From: Cochleicola gelatinilyticus
GTDB taxonomy: Bacteria; Bacteroidota; Bacteroidia; Flavobacteriales; Flavobacteriaceae
DNA length: 64,000 nucleotides
Assembly (NCBI RefSeq): GCF_001637325.1
Contig: NZ_LRXL01000026.1
Location: forward strand, 806,001 to 870,000
Reading direction: 5' to 3'
Positions 43,883-53,369 of this stretch are shown one piece after another. Positions within the stretch are counted from its first letter, which is position 1; the number at the start of each line of letters is the position of its first letter. The position numbers were made by a program, and so were the translations under genes. Under the pieces are notes generated by a model that saw only the letters and a list, made by a program, of their open reading frames with translations, was not told the origin of the DNA and searched no databases.

Positions 43883-45559
43883 TTAGTTTGTCATTTTAGA
43901 CGCCATAATAAATGCGTTGTACATGTTTACCATCTTCCCTGAAGTAGAAATGTTGGTAAATGAATTTTGGTTAGATGGGTCTCCACCTAGAACTACAGAA
44001 GTTTTTGTTGGTAATCCGCTATCCATTAACAGTTGTTTTACTTGCTTTGCAGAAAGTGTTGGATAATAGGAGCGAATCATGGCTGCTACCCCTGCAACTT
44101 CTGGAGAAGCCATCGATGTACCCTGAAGGTATTGGTATTCATTTAAAGGTGTCGTTGACCAAATTTTTACACCTGGAGCAAAAACATCCACATTCGACTT
44201 TCCGAAATTAGAAAAGGTAGCAACCAGTTCACCACCATACTTAAAATTTAAAGCCCCCACGGTTAAGAAGGTTTCAGAAATTTCGGTATTTATCCCTTCT
44301 TGATCGTTTGGATATACTTGTACTCCATCAAGGTCGAAGCCTTCATTTCCAGCAGCATTAACAATAAGCACATCTTTGTCTGCGGCATATTTTATTGCAT
44401 CCCAAACCCATTCTGGATGTGGAGAATAATATTTTCCGAAACTTGTATTTATTACTTTAGCTCCATTGTCTACAGCATATCGAATTGCATTTGCAATATC
44501 TTTATCGTATTCGTCGCCATCTGGTACGGCACGAACCACCATGATCTCAACATTTTTTGCGACTCCATTCATTCCAATACCATTGTCTCTTTCGGCAGCG
44601 ATAATTCCCGCTACATGTGTACCGTGCATGGCGTCCTCTTTTTTAGGATCTGGACCATCTACATCATTATTTCCATAAGCTTTTCCGTCCATCATATCAG
44701 GATTATCTCCTAAAACGCCTCTAAAATCGGTTTCCATATCGAAATGGCTTTTTAATCGACCGTCGAAATAATGCACTCCATCTTCTAATTGATTAATAAC
44801 TTCGGGTACCGAATCTCCGAAACTTAACATTTGTTTAAGCCCAGCAATTTGCCCTTGTTGTTCCACGGTAGGGTTTTGTATGGCGTCTAAGTCTTTACTT
44901 GTGTAGTCTTCTTTACCGAGTTTTTTAGAAATGGCTTCATGTGCTGGCTTCACATTTGCTAAAATTCCTTGATAGCGAGTTAAATTTCCGTTTAATTCTT
45001 GGAATTCTTTTTCGTATTCAGCTTTTGCGCGTTGGTAAATCGCAAATTCTTCACGGTCTGCGGCACTAATAGAAGTTTCTGTTTTTCCTTCGTACTTAGA
45101 CCCTAATTTTCTCATGTATCGCACATATTCCATGTTTTCTGCAACAATGTCTCCAAGAAAATTCCATCCGTGAATATCATCAATATATCCATTGTTATCA
45201 TCGTCTTTTCCGTTTCCAGGGATCTCATCTTGGTTCGTCCAAATCACATTTTTTAGATCTTCATGCTCAATATCGATTCCACTATCGATCACAGCAACGA
45301 TTACTTTTTCTCCTTTTCTGTTCTTAATGAGTTCGCTATACGTTTTGTCAACGCTCATCCCAGGAATCGTATCGGCTACGAGATCTTTTGCCGGCCATTG
45401 CTTTGTTTCGGCATCCGAGAGCGGAGCAATTTTTAACGGGATGGTGTCTATGTTTTCAATAGGAGTTGAAAGAATGGGTGCAGAAGTGCTTCCACAACCC
45501 GATAAAAATGCTGCAGCTGCTACAGCAAAAAGAGAGGTTTTAATACTTGTCATGTTCAT
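43883..45559 (-). CDS. S8 (subtilisin-like) serine protease lipoprotein with a long insert
   Basis: This 558-residue protein has a lipoprotein signal (lipobox LSGC near 22). The catalytic triad is intact: Asp92 in VAVIDSGIDIEHEDL, His312 in MHGTHVAGI and Ser482 in LQGTSMASPEVAG, with the oxyanion Asn405 in NAAGNEG. The gap from Asp to His is 220 residues, against roughly 30-50 in typical subtilisins; it holds a helical, charged insert (about 130-290). It follows the MBL-fold gene by 4 bp. It probably acts at the cell envelope. Confidence 0.92.
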   Translation of the reverse strand: MNMTSIKTSLFAVAAAAFLSGCGSTSAPILSTPIENIDTIPLKIAPLSDAETKQWPAKDLVADTIPGMSVDKTYSELIKNRKGEKVIVAVIDSGIDIEHEDLKNVIWTNQDEIPGNGKDDDNNGYIDDIHGWNFLGDIVAENMEYVRYMRKLGSKYEGKTETSISAADREEFAIYQRAKAEYEKEFQELNGNLTRYQGILANVKPAHEAISKKLGKEDYTSKDLDAIQNPTVEQQGQIAGLKQMLSFGDSVPEVINQLEDGVHYFDGRLKSHFDMETDFRGVLGDNPDMMDGKAYGNNDVDGPDPKKEDAMHGTHVAGIIAAERDNGIGMNGVAKNVEIMVVRAVPDGDEYDKDIANAIRYAVDNGAKVINTSFGKYYSPHPEWVWDAIKYAADKDVLIVNAAGNEGFDLDGVQVYPNDQEGINTEISETFLTVGALNFKYGGELVATFSNFGKSNVDVFAPGVKIWSTTPLNEYQYLQGTSMASPEVAGVAAMIRSYYPTLSAKQVKQLLMDSGLPTKTSVVLGGDPSNQNSFTNISTSGKMVNMYNAFIMASKMTN

Positions 45560-45563
45560 GGGT

Positions 45564-46469
45564 TTAATTAAAAAGTTCGTTCCAGGTAAAGCGTTCGTTA
45601 AGCCGAACTCCTTTCTCTGTATGTTTTACGGTTATAATTGGATTATGAGCATCATGCTCTAAAAATAAATAGTAGTCTTCATCGGCGGCTACATTTAAAA
45701 ATTTTTCCTTTTCAGGCAATGTTAATAGAGGACGTGTATCGTACCCCATAACAAAAGGAAGTGGTAAATGACCAACCGTTGGTAAGAGATCTGCCATAAA
45801 AGCGATTTTTTTACCTTGATATTCTAATAGCGGAATCATTTGTTTATCGGTATGTCCATCTGCAAAGAAAATGCCGAAATCTAATGGTGATTCTTTTAGC
45901 CAGTCCTTTTTTTCTTGGTTTGCTTCAGAAGGAGTTGCACTTGTTAAAGACAATTCGGGTTGGCTTACAAATTTAAGTTGTCCACTTTTTTCCATAGGTA
46001 AAATGTTTTCCTTCAGAAAAGAAGCTTTTTCTCTTTTATTGGGTTGTGTAGCCCATTGCCAATGTGCTTTATTACTCCAAAAGGAAGCATTTTTAAAAGC
46101 AGGCTCATAACCTGTTCGGTCTTTGTTCCATTGTATACTTCCGCCACAATGATCGAAATGAAGGTGTGTCATAAAAACATCGGTAACATCATCACGATGA
46201 AATCCATGAGCTTTTAAGCTTTTATCGATAGAGTCGTCACCCCATTGAAAATAATAACCAAAAAATTTATCACTTTGTTTGTCACCCATACCGGTGTCTA
46301 CAAGTGTTAAACGATCACCGTTCTCAATGAGTAAACAGCGCGCCGCTATGTCTATCATATTATTAGAATCGGCAGGGTTTGTTCTGGCCCATAAAGATTT
46401 AGGGACAACCCCAAACATAGCACCACCATCTAACTTAAAATTACCAGACTCTATAGGATATAATTTCAT
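45564..46469 (-). CDS. metallo-beta-lactamase fold hydrolase
   Basis: This 301-residue protein has the MBL-fold zinc motif THLHFDHCGG (H102, H104, D106, H107), with the further ligands in FFADGHTDKQMIP and a later Asp/His in the C-terminal part (FLEHDAHNPII). It resembles quorum-quenching or general MBL hydrolases rather than a beta-lactamase. There is no signal peptide. It is the upstream partner of the S8 protease, separated by only 4 bp. The substrate is unknown. Confidence 0.88.
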   Translation of the reverse strand: MKLYPIESGNFKLDGGAMFGVVPKSLWARTNPADSNNMIDIAARCLLIENGDRLTLVDTGMGDKQSDKFFGYYFQWGDDSIDKSLKAHGFHRDDVTDVFMTHLHFDHCGGSIQWNKDRTGYEPAFKNASFWSNKAHWQWATQPNKREKASFLKENILPMEKSGQLKFVSQPELSLTSATPSEANQEKKDWLKESPLDFGIFFADGHTDKQMIPLLEYQGKKIAFMADLLPTVGHLPLPFVMGYDTRPLLTLPEKEKFLNVAADEDYYLFLEHDAHNPIITVKHTEKGVRLNERFTWNELFN

Positions 46470-46596
46470 ATCGCTGCAAATTACTAAAAGCGTTACATAC
46501 TGTTGACGACGGTCTTAATTAATTATACTATTTTTAACAAAAAGTTAGCGTTTAAGAAGTTCGAAAAGAACGTATTTTACCAAAAAACCAATCAAC

Positions 46597-48462
46597 ATGC
46601 TGGAACTAGCAGGAATTATTGTACTCGGAATATTAGCGCAATGGGTTGCGTGGAAATTTAAAATTCCGGCTATATTACCTCTTATATTAATCGGTCTTTT
46701 TGTGGGACCTATATCTACGTTACTGTCTGAGGACGGTTCTCAATGGATTCAACCTATCTGGAATGGTGAAAAAGGCCTATTTCCAGGGGAAAGTTTATTT
46801 TATTTCGTTTCACTCGCTATTGGAATTATTCTTTTTGAAGGAGGACTTACTTTGCGTAGGGGAGAGATTTCGAAGGTAGGATCGGTAATAGGTAAACTAA
46901 TTAGTTTAGGGTCTACCATTACATTTTTAGGTGCTGGAGTTGCCGCGCATTATGTGTTCGGTCTAGACTGGCGAATCTCATTCTTATTTGCTGCACTAAT
47001 AATAGTTACGGGGCCTACCGTTATCACTCCGATATTACGAAACATCCCGCTAAAGAAAGATGTATCCGCAGTTCTAAAATGGGAAGGAATACTAATTGAT
47101 CCAATTGGAGCATTAGTGGCAGTATTGGTCTTCGAATTTATTAGTGTGGAAGGAGATGCCGGATATACCAAACAAGCATTAATAGAATTTGGTAAAATTA
47201 TTCTTATTGGTTTTTCCTTCGGAATCACCGCCGGATACGCACTTTATATTTCCATCAAGAAAAAATTTATTCCCCACTATTTATTAAATGTTGTATCGTT
47301 ATCGATTGTGCTATTAATCTTTGTATTAAGCGATCAGTTTGCACATGAATCTGGTCTGTTAGCTGTTGTGGTCATGGGGATGTTTTTAGGAAACAGCGAT
47401 CTGCCTAACTTAAAAGAGTTACTGTATTTTAAAGAATCGTTAAGTGTATTATTAATCTCGATTCTGTTCATTTTACTTTCAGCGAATATTAGCATTGAAG
47501 ACCTTCTACTAGTGTATAACTGGAAAACCGCAATCTTATTTGCAATTATCATATTTGTACTACGTCCGCTGGGAGTGTTTGCGAGTACCGTAGGATCTTC
47601 ACTACAAACGAACGAAAAGATTTTTATTAGCTGGGTTGGTCCTCGAGGTATTGTAGCAGCAGGTATTGCCTCACTTTTTGGAACAAAACTTGTAAACGAA
47701 GGGGTTCCAGGAGCTGAGTATATTACACCTTTAGTATTTGGTGTTGTACTTATTACCGTATTATTAAATGCAACAACTGCTCGAATGGTTGCGTCTGCAG
47801 TTGGAGTGTTTTTAAAAGAATCTGAAGGGGTAATGATTGTTGGAGCTTCAAAGGTATCGCGCCTTATAGGATCGTATCTTCAGAAGAATGACCGACATGT
47901 AGTTCTAGTAGATTCCAACCGATTAAATATTAACAAAGCCAAAGAGCTAGGATTGGATGCAATTAATGCCAATATCTATGCAGATGATCTTACCGATAAT
48001 ATCGAATTAAATGATGTCGGATTTTTAATCGCTATGACAGGAAATGATGAAATAAATCGGCAAGCCATTAATCGCTTCGGAAACGTATTTGGTGAAAATG
48101 GAACTTTTAGATTAATAACCTCTCAAGAGCTACGAACAAATACCCATAGTGATTCTGAAGAAATACTCTCTCATACTCATGACTACAATCGCATTACAGA
48201 AGTAGCAAATAACTTTCCTTCAATTCAGGAAATTCCCGTAGATTCTCAAGCTCAGTTCTTAAAACTTTTAAGTATTATTGAAGAAGATGCGAATGCATTA
48301 GCCATCTTTCTGAAGGATCCAAATGGAAAACTTCAATTACTTGCAGCAACCGATAAGATGGAAGTAAGTGAAGGTTCTAATTTAGTGTATTTAGGAAAGC
48401 CAATGGATTTCGAAGACGTATTAAATGCCACTAAAGATGAGGACAAAAAGGAAGCATCTTAG
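46597..48462 (+). CDS. cation/proton antiporter with C-terminal TrkA-type regulatory domain
   Basis: This 621-residue protein has about 13 membrane helices of the CPA1 monovalent cation/H+ antiporter family (Na+/H+ exchanger fold), with IILFEGGLTLRRGEI and SWVGPRGIVAAGIASLFG as characteristic stretches. The C-terminus (about 410-530) is a TrkA-N-like Rossmann domain beginning VMIVGASKVSRLIGSYL, with the first Gly loop degenerate compared with GxGxxG. A further TrkA-C-like part (FLKDPNGKLQLLAATDKMEVSEGSNLVYLG) follows. It likely exchanges Na+ or K+ for protons. It is followed by a small lipoprotein. Confidence 0.9.
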   Translation: MLELAGIIVLGILAQWVAWKFKIPAILPLILIGLFVGPISTLLSEDGSQWIQPIWNGEKGLFPGESLFYFVSLAIGIILFEGGLTLRRGEISKVGSVIGKLISLGSTITFLGAGVAAHYVFGLDWRISFLFAALIIVTGPTVITPILRNIPLKKDVSAVLKWEGILIDPIGALVAVLVFEFISVEGDAGYTKQALIEFGKIILIGFSFGITAGYALYISIKKKFIPHYLLNVVSLSIVLLIFVLSDQFAHESGLLAVVVMGMFLGNSDLPNLKELLYFKESLSVLLISILFILLSANISIEDLLLVYNWKTAILFAIIIFVLRPLGVFASTVGSSLQTNEKIFISWVGPRGIVAAGIASLFGTKLVNEGVPGAEYITPLVFGVVLITVLLNATTARMVASAVGVFLKESEGVMIVGASKVSRLIGSYLQKNDRHVVLVDSNRLNINKAKELGLDAINANIYADDLTDNIELNDVGFLIAMTGNDEINRQAINRFGNVFGENGTFRLITSQELRTNTHSDSEEILSHTHDYNRITEVANNFPSIQEIPVDSQAQFLKLLSIIEEDANALAIFLKDPNGKLQLLAATDKMEVSEGSNLVYLGKPMDFEDVLNATKDEDKKEAS

Positions 48463-48511
48463 AAAATAATATACAATTCGTTGCGTTTTTAGAAAACCAA
48501 ATAAAGTCGTT

Positions 48512-48748
48512 ATGTTTAAAAGAATTGGGTTTATTATAAGTGTTTTGGGTTGTATAACACTCGCTTCCTGCGGTAGTGATGACAGCCGGTCTTGTACTAC
48601 GTGTACCTCGGACCAATCTCCTACGGCTTTCGAAGTATGTCAAGAAAGTAGTGGAAATGCATCAGTAAATGGTGAGAATACAGGAACACCTTACGATGCT
48701 TATATTTCAGGACTTCAAGATGCTGGAGCGACATGCGGAGGTTCTTAA
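48512..48748 (+). CDS. small Cys-containing lipoprotein
   Basis: This 78-residue protein has a lipoprotein signal peptide with lipobox LASC at residues 17-20; the mature part is about 58 residues, rich in Ser, Gly and Thr, with four further cysteines (CTTC pair, one in EVCQE and one near the end in ATCGG) that could form disulfides. I do not recognise the family. It starts 50 bp after the antiporter and ends at a bidirectional terminator. Confidence 0.65.
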   Translation: MFKRIGFIISVLGCITLASCGSDDSRSCTTCTSDQSPTAFEVCQESSGNASVNGENTGTPYDAYISGLQDAGATCGGS

Positions 48749-48760
48749 AGAAATAGATAT

Positions 48761-48793
48761 AAAAAAAGGTTCCTACAACAGGAACCTTTTTTT
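48761..48793. terminator. bidirectional terminator overlapping the lepA stop codon
   Basis: The 8-bp perfect stem AGGTTCCT / AGGAACCT with a 5-base loop has A and T runs on both sides. It ends the lipoprotein transcript; its right flank overlaps the lepA stop codon at 48792-48794, so for lepA the hairpin forms directly after the stop. Confidence 0.87.
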
Positions 48794-50588
48794 AGTCATT
48801 TAGTTTTAGAACTGCCATAAATGCTTCTTGTGGAATTTCAACATTCCCTACTTGTCGCATTCGTTTCTTTCCTTTCTTCTGCTTTTCTAATAACTTCCTT
48901 TTCCGTGAAATATCTCCACCATAACATTTAGCGGTTACATCTTTCCGAAGTGCTTTTACGGTTTCTCTCGAAATAATTTTTGCCCCGATTGCGGCCTGTA
49001 TTGGAATATCAAACTGTTGTCTTGGAATTAATTGGCGCAATTTTTCGCACATTTTCTTTCCAATATCATAGGCATTGTCTTTATGAAGTAGTGCAGACAG
49101 CGCATCTACAATATTTGCATTTAATAAAACATCCACTTTCACGAGTTGGGATGTTTTCATTCCGATAGGAGAATAATCGAAAGACGCATAACCTTTTGAA
49201 ACTGTTTTTAAACGGTCGTAGAAATCGAATACGATCTCTGCTAAAGGCATGTCGAACGTTAATTCAACCCGTTCAGTAGTTAAGTACGTTTGATTTGTAA
49301 TAACCCCGCGTTTTTCGATACATAAAGACATCACATTTCCGACAAAATCTGATTTTGTAATGATTGTTGCTTTAATATATGGTTCTTCCACACGATTTAG
49401 TGAGGATGGCTCTGGAAGATCGGAAGGGTTATTTACTAATATGGGAGTGTCGGGATCACGATGGGTATATGCTAAATACGATACGTTAGGTACGGTAGTA
49501 ATAACCGTCATATCGAACTCACGTTCTAGTCGCTCTTGAATGATCTCTAAATGAAGCATTCCTAGAAAACCACAACGAAAACCAAAACCTAGTGCAGCGG
49601 AGCTTTCGGGTTGGAATACTAAAGAAGCATCGTTTAATTGAAGCTTTTCCATAGAGTTTCGAAGCTCTTCATAATCTTCGGTATCTACTGGGTAAATTCC
49701 TGCAAAAACCATTGGTTTTACATCTTCAAACCCTTCAATCATATTTGTTGTAGGCGATTTAGCATCGGTAATCGTATCCCCCACTTTTACTTCTTTCGCT
49801 TCTTTGATACCAGTAATTAAATACCCAACATCACCTGCTTTTATACTTTTTCGAGGAACCTGCTTTAATTTTAAAGTACCTACTTCATCTGCAAAATAAG
49901 TATTTCCAGTGGCCATAAATTTAATTTGCTGGCCTTTGGTGATCTCTCCATTTAGAACCCGAAAATAAGTTTCCACACCACGGAAAGGGTTGTATACAGA
50001 ATCGAAAATTAGTGCTTGCAACGATTCGTCTGTATTTCCTTTTGGAGCAGGAACACGCTCTATAATTGCTTTTAAAATTTCTTCAATTCCTAGACCTGTT
50101 TTGGCGCTGGCAGGAATTACTTCCTCTGGTTTACACCCTAGTAGATCGACAATATCATCGGTAACTTCTTCGGGATTAGCAGAAGGAAGATCAACCTTAT
50201 TTAACACTGGAATGATTTCTAAATCGTTTTCAAGAGCTAAGTATAGGTTTGAAATAGTTTGTGCTTGAATACTTTGTGCTGCATCAACGATTAATAATGC
50301 CCCTTCACAGGCAGCAATAGATCGGGAAACTTCGTAAGAAAAATCTACGTGACCTGGTGTATCGATTAAATTTAAAATATAATCTTCACCCTCATAATGG
50401 TAATCCATTTGAATGGCGTGACTTTTTATAGTAATACCACGTTCCCGTTCTAGATCCATGCTGTCTAATAGCTGTTCCTGTTTTTCTCGGGAAGTTACCG
50501 ATCCAGTAGCATCGAGCAATCTATCTGCTAGTGTACTTTTACCGTGATCGATGTGTGCAATAATGCAAAAATTTCTTATATTCTTCAT
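48792..50588 (-). CDS. lepA: elongation factor 4 (LepA)
   Basis: This 598-residue translational GTPase back-translocates or rescues stalled ribosomes. It has the GTPase motifs [10 protein letters not shown] (G1), DTPGHVDF (G3) and NKVDLP (G4), the EF-G-like domains II, III and V, and the LepA C-terminal domain ([25 protein letters not shown]). The start is the ATG at 50588; a longer TTG reading to 50594 adds two residues. It is monocistronic with its own promoter. Confidence 0.97.
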   Translation of the reverse strand: MKNIRNFCIIAHIDHGKSTLADRLLDATGSVTSREKQEQLLDSMDLERERGITIKSHAIQMDYHYEGEDYILNLIDTPGHVDFSYEVSRSIAACEGALLIVDAAQSIQAQTISNLYLALENDLEIIPVLNKVDLPSANPEEVTDDIVDLLGCKPEEVIPASAKTGLGIEEILKAIIERVPAPKGNTDESLQALIFDSVYNPFRGVETYFRVLNGEITKGQQIKFMATGNTYFADEVGTLKLKQVPRKSIKAGDVGYLITGIKEAKEVKVGDTITDAKSPTTNMIEGFEDVKPMVFAGIYPVDTEDYEELRNSMEKLQLNDASLVFQPESSAALGFGFRCGFLGMLHLEIIQERLEREFDMTVITTVPNVSYLAYTHRDPDTPILVNNPSDLPEPSSLNRVEEPYIKATIITKSDFVGNVMSLCIEKRGVITNQTYLTTERVELTFDMPLAEIVFDFYDRLKTVSKGYASFDYSPIGMKTSQLVKVDVLLNANIVDALSALLHKDNAYDIGKKMCEKLRQLIPRQQFDIPIQAAIGAKIISRETVKALRKDVTAKCYGGDISRKRKLLEKQKKGKKRMRQVGNVEIPQEAFMAVLKLND

Positions 50589-50617
50589 AATCAAATATCC
50601 GGGGTATCATTAAGCTG

Positions 50618-50625
50618 CAAATATA
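50618..50625 (-). promoter_or_regulatory. Bacteroidota -7 box for lepA
   Basis: TATATTTG on the minus strand matches TAnnTTTG, about 30 bases before the lepA ATG. Confidence 0.5.
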
Positions 50626-50830
50626 ACTTAAAAAGTGTGCTTTAGCACTATAGGGGTGAATTCCACTAAAAAATCGCTTATTATTCTTTCAGTTTAAGAA
50701 AATTATAACATCTTTGTGTTAGTATTAGTTCAAAACCAACCTTTCAACTCCCCTCTTGGCTTAATACATTAAAGAAAATTAGCAAACCAACTAGGCTGCT
50801 TAGCAGTCCTTTTAATCCCTGTAATTGGAT

Positions 50831-53236
50831 ATGAAAAAACTCATACTCCTTCTTATTATAGCACCTACCTTTTTCGTTTTTTCTCAAAACGGAACTATTG
50901 TCGGACACGTCTTCGATATAGAAAACCAACCGCTATCGTATGTCAATGTGTTACTTTTTGAGGAGGAAGCTTTAGAAGCATTTAAAGGTGTAACAACAGA
51001 AGAAGATGGTAGTTTCAAGCTAACGGAACTTGAAGATAAAACTTACCGTATCTCTTTCAGTTATATTGGATTTACAACTAAAGATCAATTAATCACATTA
51101 GTTTCCGAAGAAAATATTGGAAATATACTATTGGAAGAAAACACAGAATCGCTTGGCGAAACTATAATTACTGCTAAAAAACCAACGATAAAAAGAACAG
51201 CATCTAAGCTTATTTTTAATGTAGAAAACACCTCTCTATCTACAGGAAGCACATTCGATTTGTTAAAAAAGACACCAGGAGTTGTGGTCGTTGGCAATGA
51301 TATAAAAGTAAAATCTATAATTCCAGAAATTTATATTAATGACAAGCGAGTTTATCTAAGCACAGCAGAAACCATTGCCCTTCTTGAAAATACAGATGCT
51401 GCAAATATTAAATCTGTTGAGGTTATTACAAACCCATCAGCGAAATATGATGGAGCTGCGGGAGCTGTATTAAATATTAATACTTCTAAAGCAATTTCTA
51501 TTGGCTATAAAGGAGCAGTAAATGGTTCCTACAAACAAGGTGTATATCCTAAGTATCAATTAGGAACTTCTCATTTTTATAAAAACAATTGGTTAGATTT
51601 TTACGGGAGTTATAGTTTTAATACCCGAAAAAACCTTAAAGAGGATATAAACTATACACGTTTTATTGACCCTAATGGAAGCACGAATTCTTTTTGGAAT
51701 ACAGATTTTAACAAAATTACACGTACAAACGCACATCAAGGAAACCTAATTGCTGATTTTACTATTAACGAGAAAGAAACAATTAGTCTTGCTACAACAT
51801 TTTCGGTGAACCCGAATGAAACATTTAAGAATAATGGTTTTACAGATATTAAAAATATAGAACGTGTAACAGACAGCACTTTTTCTACACGAAGTGATTT
51901 AGCAACAGACACTCATACACTTTCTATAACTGGAGATTACAAAATTGTTTTAGATAAAGAGAGTTCTAGCCTTACGCTTTCCGCAAACTATACAGATTTT
52001 AATAATGAACGACTTCAGAATGTAATGACTAATTACAATGATCCTGTCGGAAATTTACTTCGTCGAAATAGTTTTTCAACAAATGCAGATCAAAGCACCA
52101 ATATTTTTACTGGACAGGGAGATGTTACATACCCATTTTGGAAAGGAAGTTTAGAAGGAGGACTAAAGTATAGCTTTATAAATAGTAATAGTAAGTTAGA
52201 TTTTTTTGATACGGATATGGGGGTAGAGTTTAACGCAGCCCTATCCGACGATTTTAACTATCGTGAAAAGGTGTATGCTGAATACATACAGACCGAACAA
52301 ACTTTCGGTGCTTTTAGCATAAATGCTGGGTTACGCGGCGAGTATACAGATGTTGAAGGTATTTCTAGAGTGTTGGGAGAAACAAACACAGACGATTACT
52401 TTAAGCTTTTTCCACGAATTTCTGGGCAGTATGAATTTTCCGAAAAACACAGTGCAGGGTTCGCTTATACAAAAAGCATTTCAAGGCCAGGTTACCAAAA
52501 CCTAAACCCTTTTAAATATTTTATAAACGAGAATAACTTTAATGAAGGAAATCCTAGCTTAGTTCCGGCAATTACAGAAAGAATAGCACTTAATTATTCT
52601 TATAATAATGTGTGGACTTTCGAATTATATTATAAAACAACAGATAACTCATTGAGTGCCTTAACTTTCCAAGATAATATAAACCGAACACTTAGAAATA
52701 GCGAAGCTAATCTTTTACAAGATTTCGAATACAGTTTAGACCTGCAATACACGCCTTCAAATTTACCCTCTTGGTTATATCTTTATGTAATTCTTTCTGG
52801 GTTTTATATGGAGAATGAATTTTTAGCTGTAGAAAGTGAACCAAGAACGTACACCAACCACACTCCTGGGTTTTATGGATATGTGTACTCTAATTTCACC
52901 CTTTCGAAAGACAGAACTTGGACCGTTGATCTTTCGTCAAATTATATTTCTAATATAATTTATGGATCTTCTTTTTATAAGAACAGCTTTTTCTTGAATT
53001 TATCTGCTCGAAAATCTTTATGGAATAAAGCAGCCAACATCACTGTTGGGGTAGACGATATATTTAATACCTCATTTAATTTTCCCGTAGTTTCAAATTA
53101 TTACAATCAAGACAACTTTTATATTGCTCAATCTGAAACTAGATTATTTACTATTGGATTTACATACAACTTCGGAAACTTTAGAATTCGCGACAATAAT
53201 AAGAATCTAAACACAGACGAAAAAGACAGGCTATAA
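50831..53236 (+). CDS. outer-membrane beta-barrel receptor (CarboxypepD_reg-like plus plug plus barrel)
   Basis: This 801-residue protein has a signal peptide (MKKLILLLIIAPTFFVFSQ), an N-terminal CarboxypepD-regulatory-like domain (GTIVGHVFDIENQPLSYVNVLL), a plug-like segment (LLKKTPGVVVVGNDIKVKSIIPEIYINDKRV), and a C-terminal region of repeated beta strands typical of outer-membrane beta-barrel family 3. It ends with short strands and a charged tail. It is a TonB-dependent-receptor relative; no TonB box is clear, and no SusD partner is adjacent. The start is the ATG at 50831 rather than a TTG at 50825. The substrate is unknown. Confidence 0.87.
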   Translation: MKKLILLLIIAPTFFVFSQNGTIVGHVFDIENQPLSYVNVLLFEEEALEAFKGVTTEEDGSFKLTELEDKTYRISFSYIGFTTKDQLITLVSEENIGNILLEENTESLGETIITAKKPTIKRTASKLIFNVENTSLSTGSTFDLLKKTPGVVVVGNDIKVKSIIPEIYINDKRVYLSTAETIALLENTDAANIKSVEVITNPSAKYDGAAGAVLNINTSKAISIGYKGAVNGSYKQGVYPKYQLGTSHFYKNNWLDFYGSYSFNTRKNLKEDINYTRFIDPNGSTNSFWNTDFNKITRTNAHQGNLIADFTINEKETISLATTFSVNPNETFKNNGFTDIKNIERVTDSTFSTRSDLATDTHTLSITGDYKIVLDKESSSLTLSANYTDFNNERLQNVMTNYNDPVGNLLRRNSFSTNADQSTNIFTGQGDVTYPFWKGSLEGGLKYSFINSNSKLDFFDTDMGVEFNAALSDDFNYREKVYAEYIQTEQTFGAFSINAGLRGEYTDVEGISRVLGETNTDDYFKLFPRISGQYEFSEKHSAGFAYTKSISRPGYQNLNPFKYFINENNFNEGNPSLVPAITERIALNYSYNNVWTFELYYKTTDNSLSALTFQDNINRTLRNSEANLLQDFEYSLDLQYTPSNLPSWLYLYVILSGFYMENEFLAVESEPRTYTNHTPGFYGYVYSNFTLSKDRTWTVDLSSNYISNIIYGSSFYKNSFFLNLSARKSLWNKAANITVGVDDIFNTSFNFPVVSNYYNQDNFYIAQSETRLFTIGFTYNFGNFRIRDNNKNLNTDEKDRL

Positions 53237-53244
53237 TGAGCAGA

Positions 53245-53254
53245 CAGCCGGCTG
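53245..53254. repeat. GC-rich palindrome after the outer-membrane receptor gene
   Basis: CAGCCGGCTG is a perfect 10-bp palindrome in AT-rich surroundings, and it extends to 16 bp with one mismatched flanking pair. It lies 9 bp after the receptor stop codon. It resembles in composition the hairpin at 61449-61465. Confidence 0.45.
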
Positions 53255-53335
53255 CCTTTGTACGATAATACCTAAAATTTTTTTCAATTCTCTTCCCTTT
53301 TAAAAAAGGTTTCATTTTTAATGCACGTATTCTAT

Positions 53336-53343
53336 TATATTTG
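53336..53343 (+). promoter_or_regulatory. Bacteroidota -7 box for dusB
   Basis: TATATTTG matches TAnnTTTG. Transcription from it would begin near 53350, just upstream of the conserved dusB N-terminus at about 53370 and well upstream of the first in-frame ATG at 53424. Confidence 0.5.
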
Positions 53344-53369
53344 CATTCTAAACCATTAGTAATAACGTT

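Noticed and set aside
44300-44713. Plus-strand open frames opposite the S8 protease gene
   Set aside because: They have no family resemblance, lie wholly inside a gene with an intact catalytic triad, and look like antisense shadows.
41885-45559. Type IX secretion C-terminal domain on the M1 and S8 proteases
   Set aside because: Neither protein ends in a recognisable T9SS sorting domain; the S8 protein has a lipoprotein signal and the M1 protein ends in its family domain.
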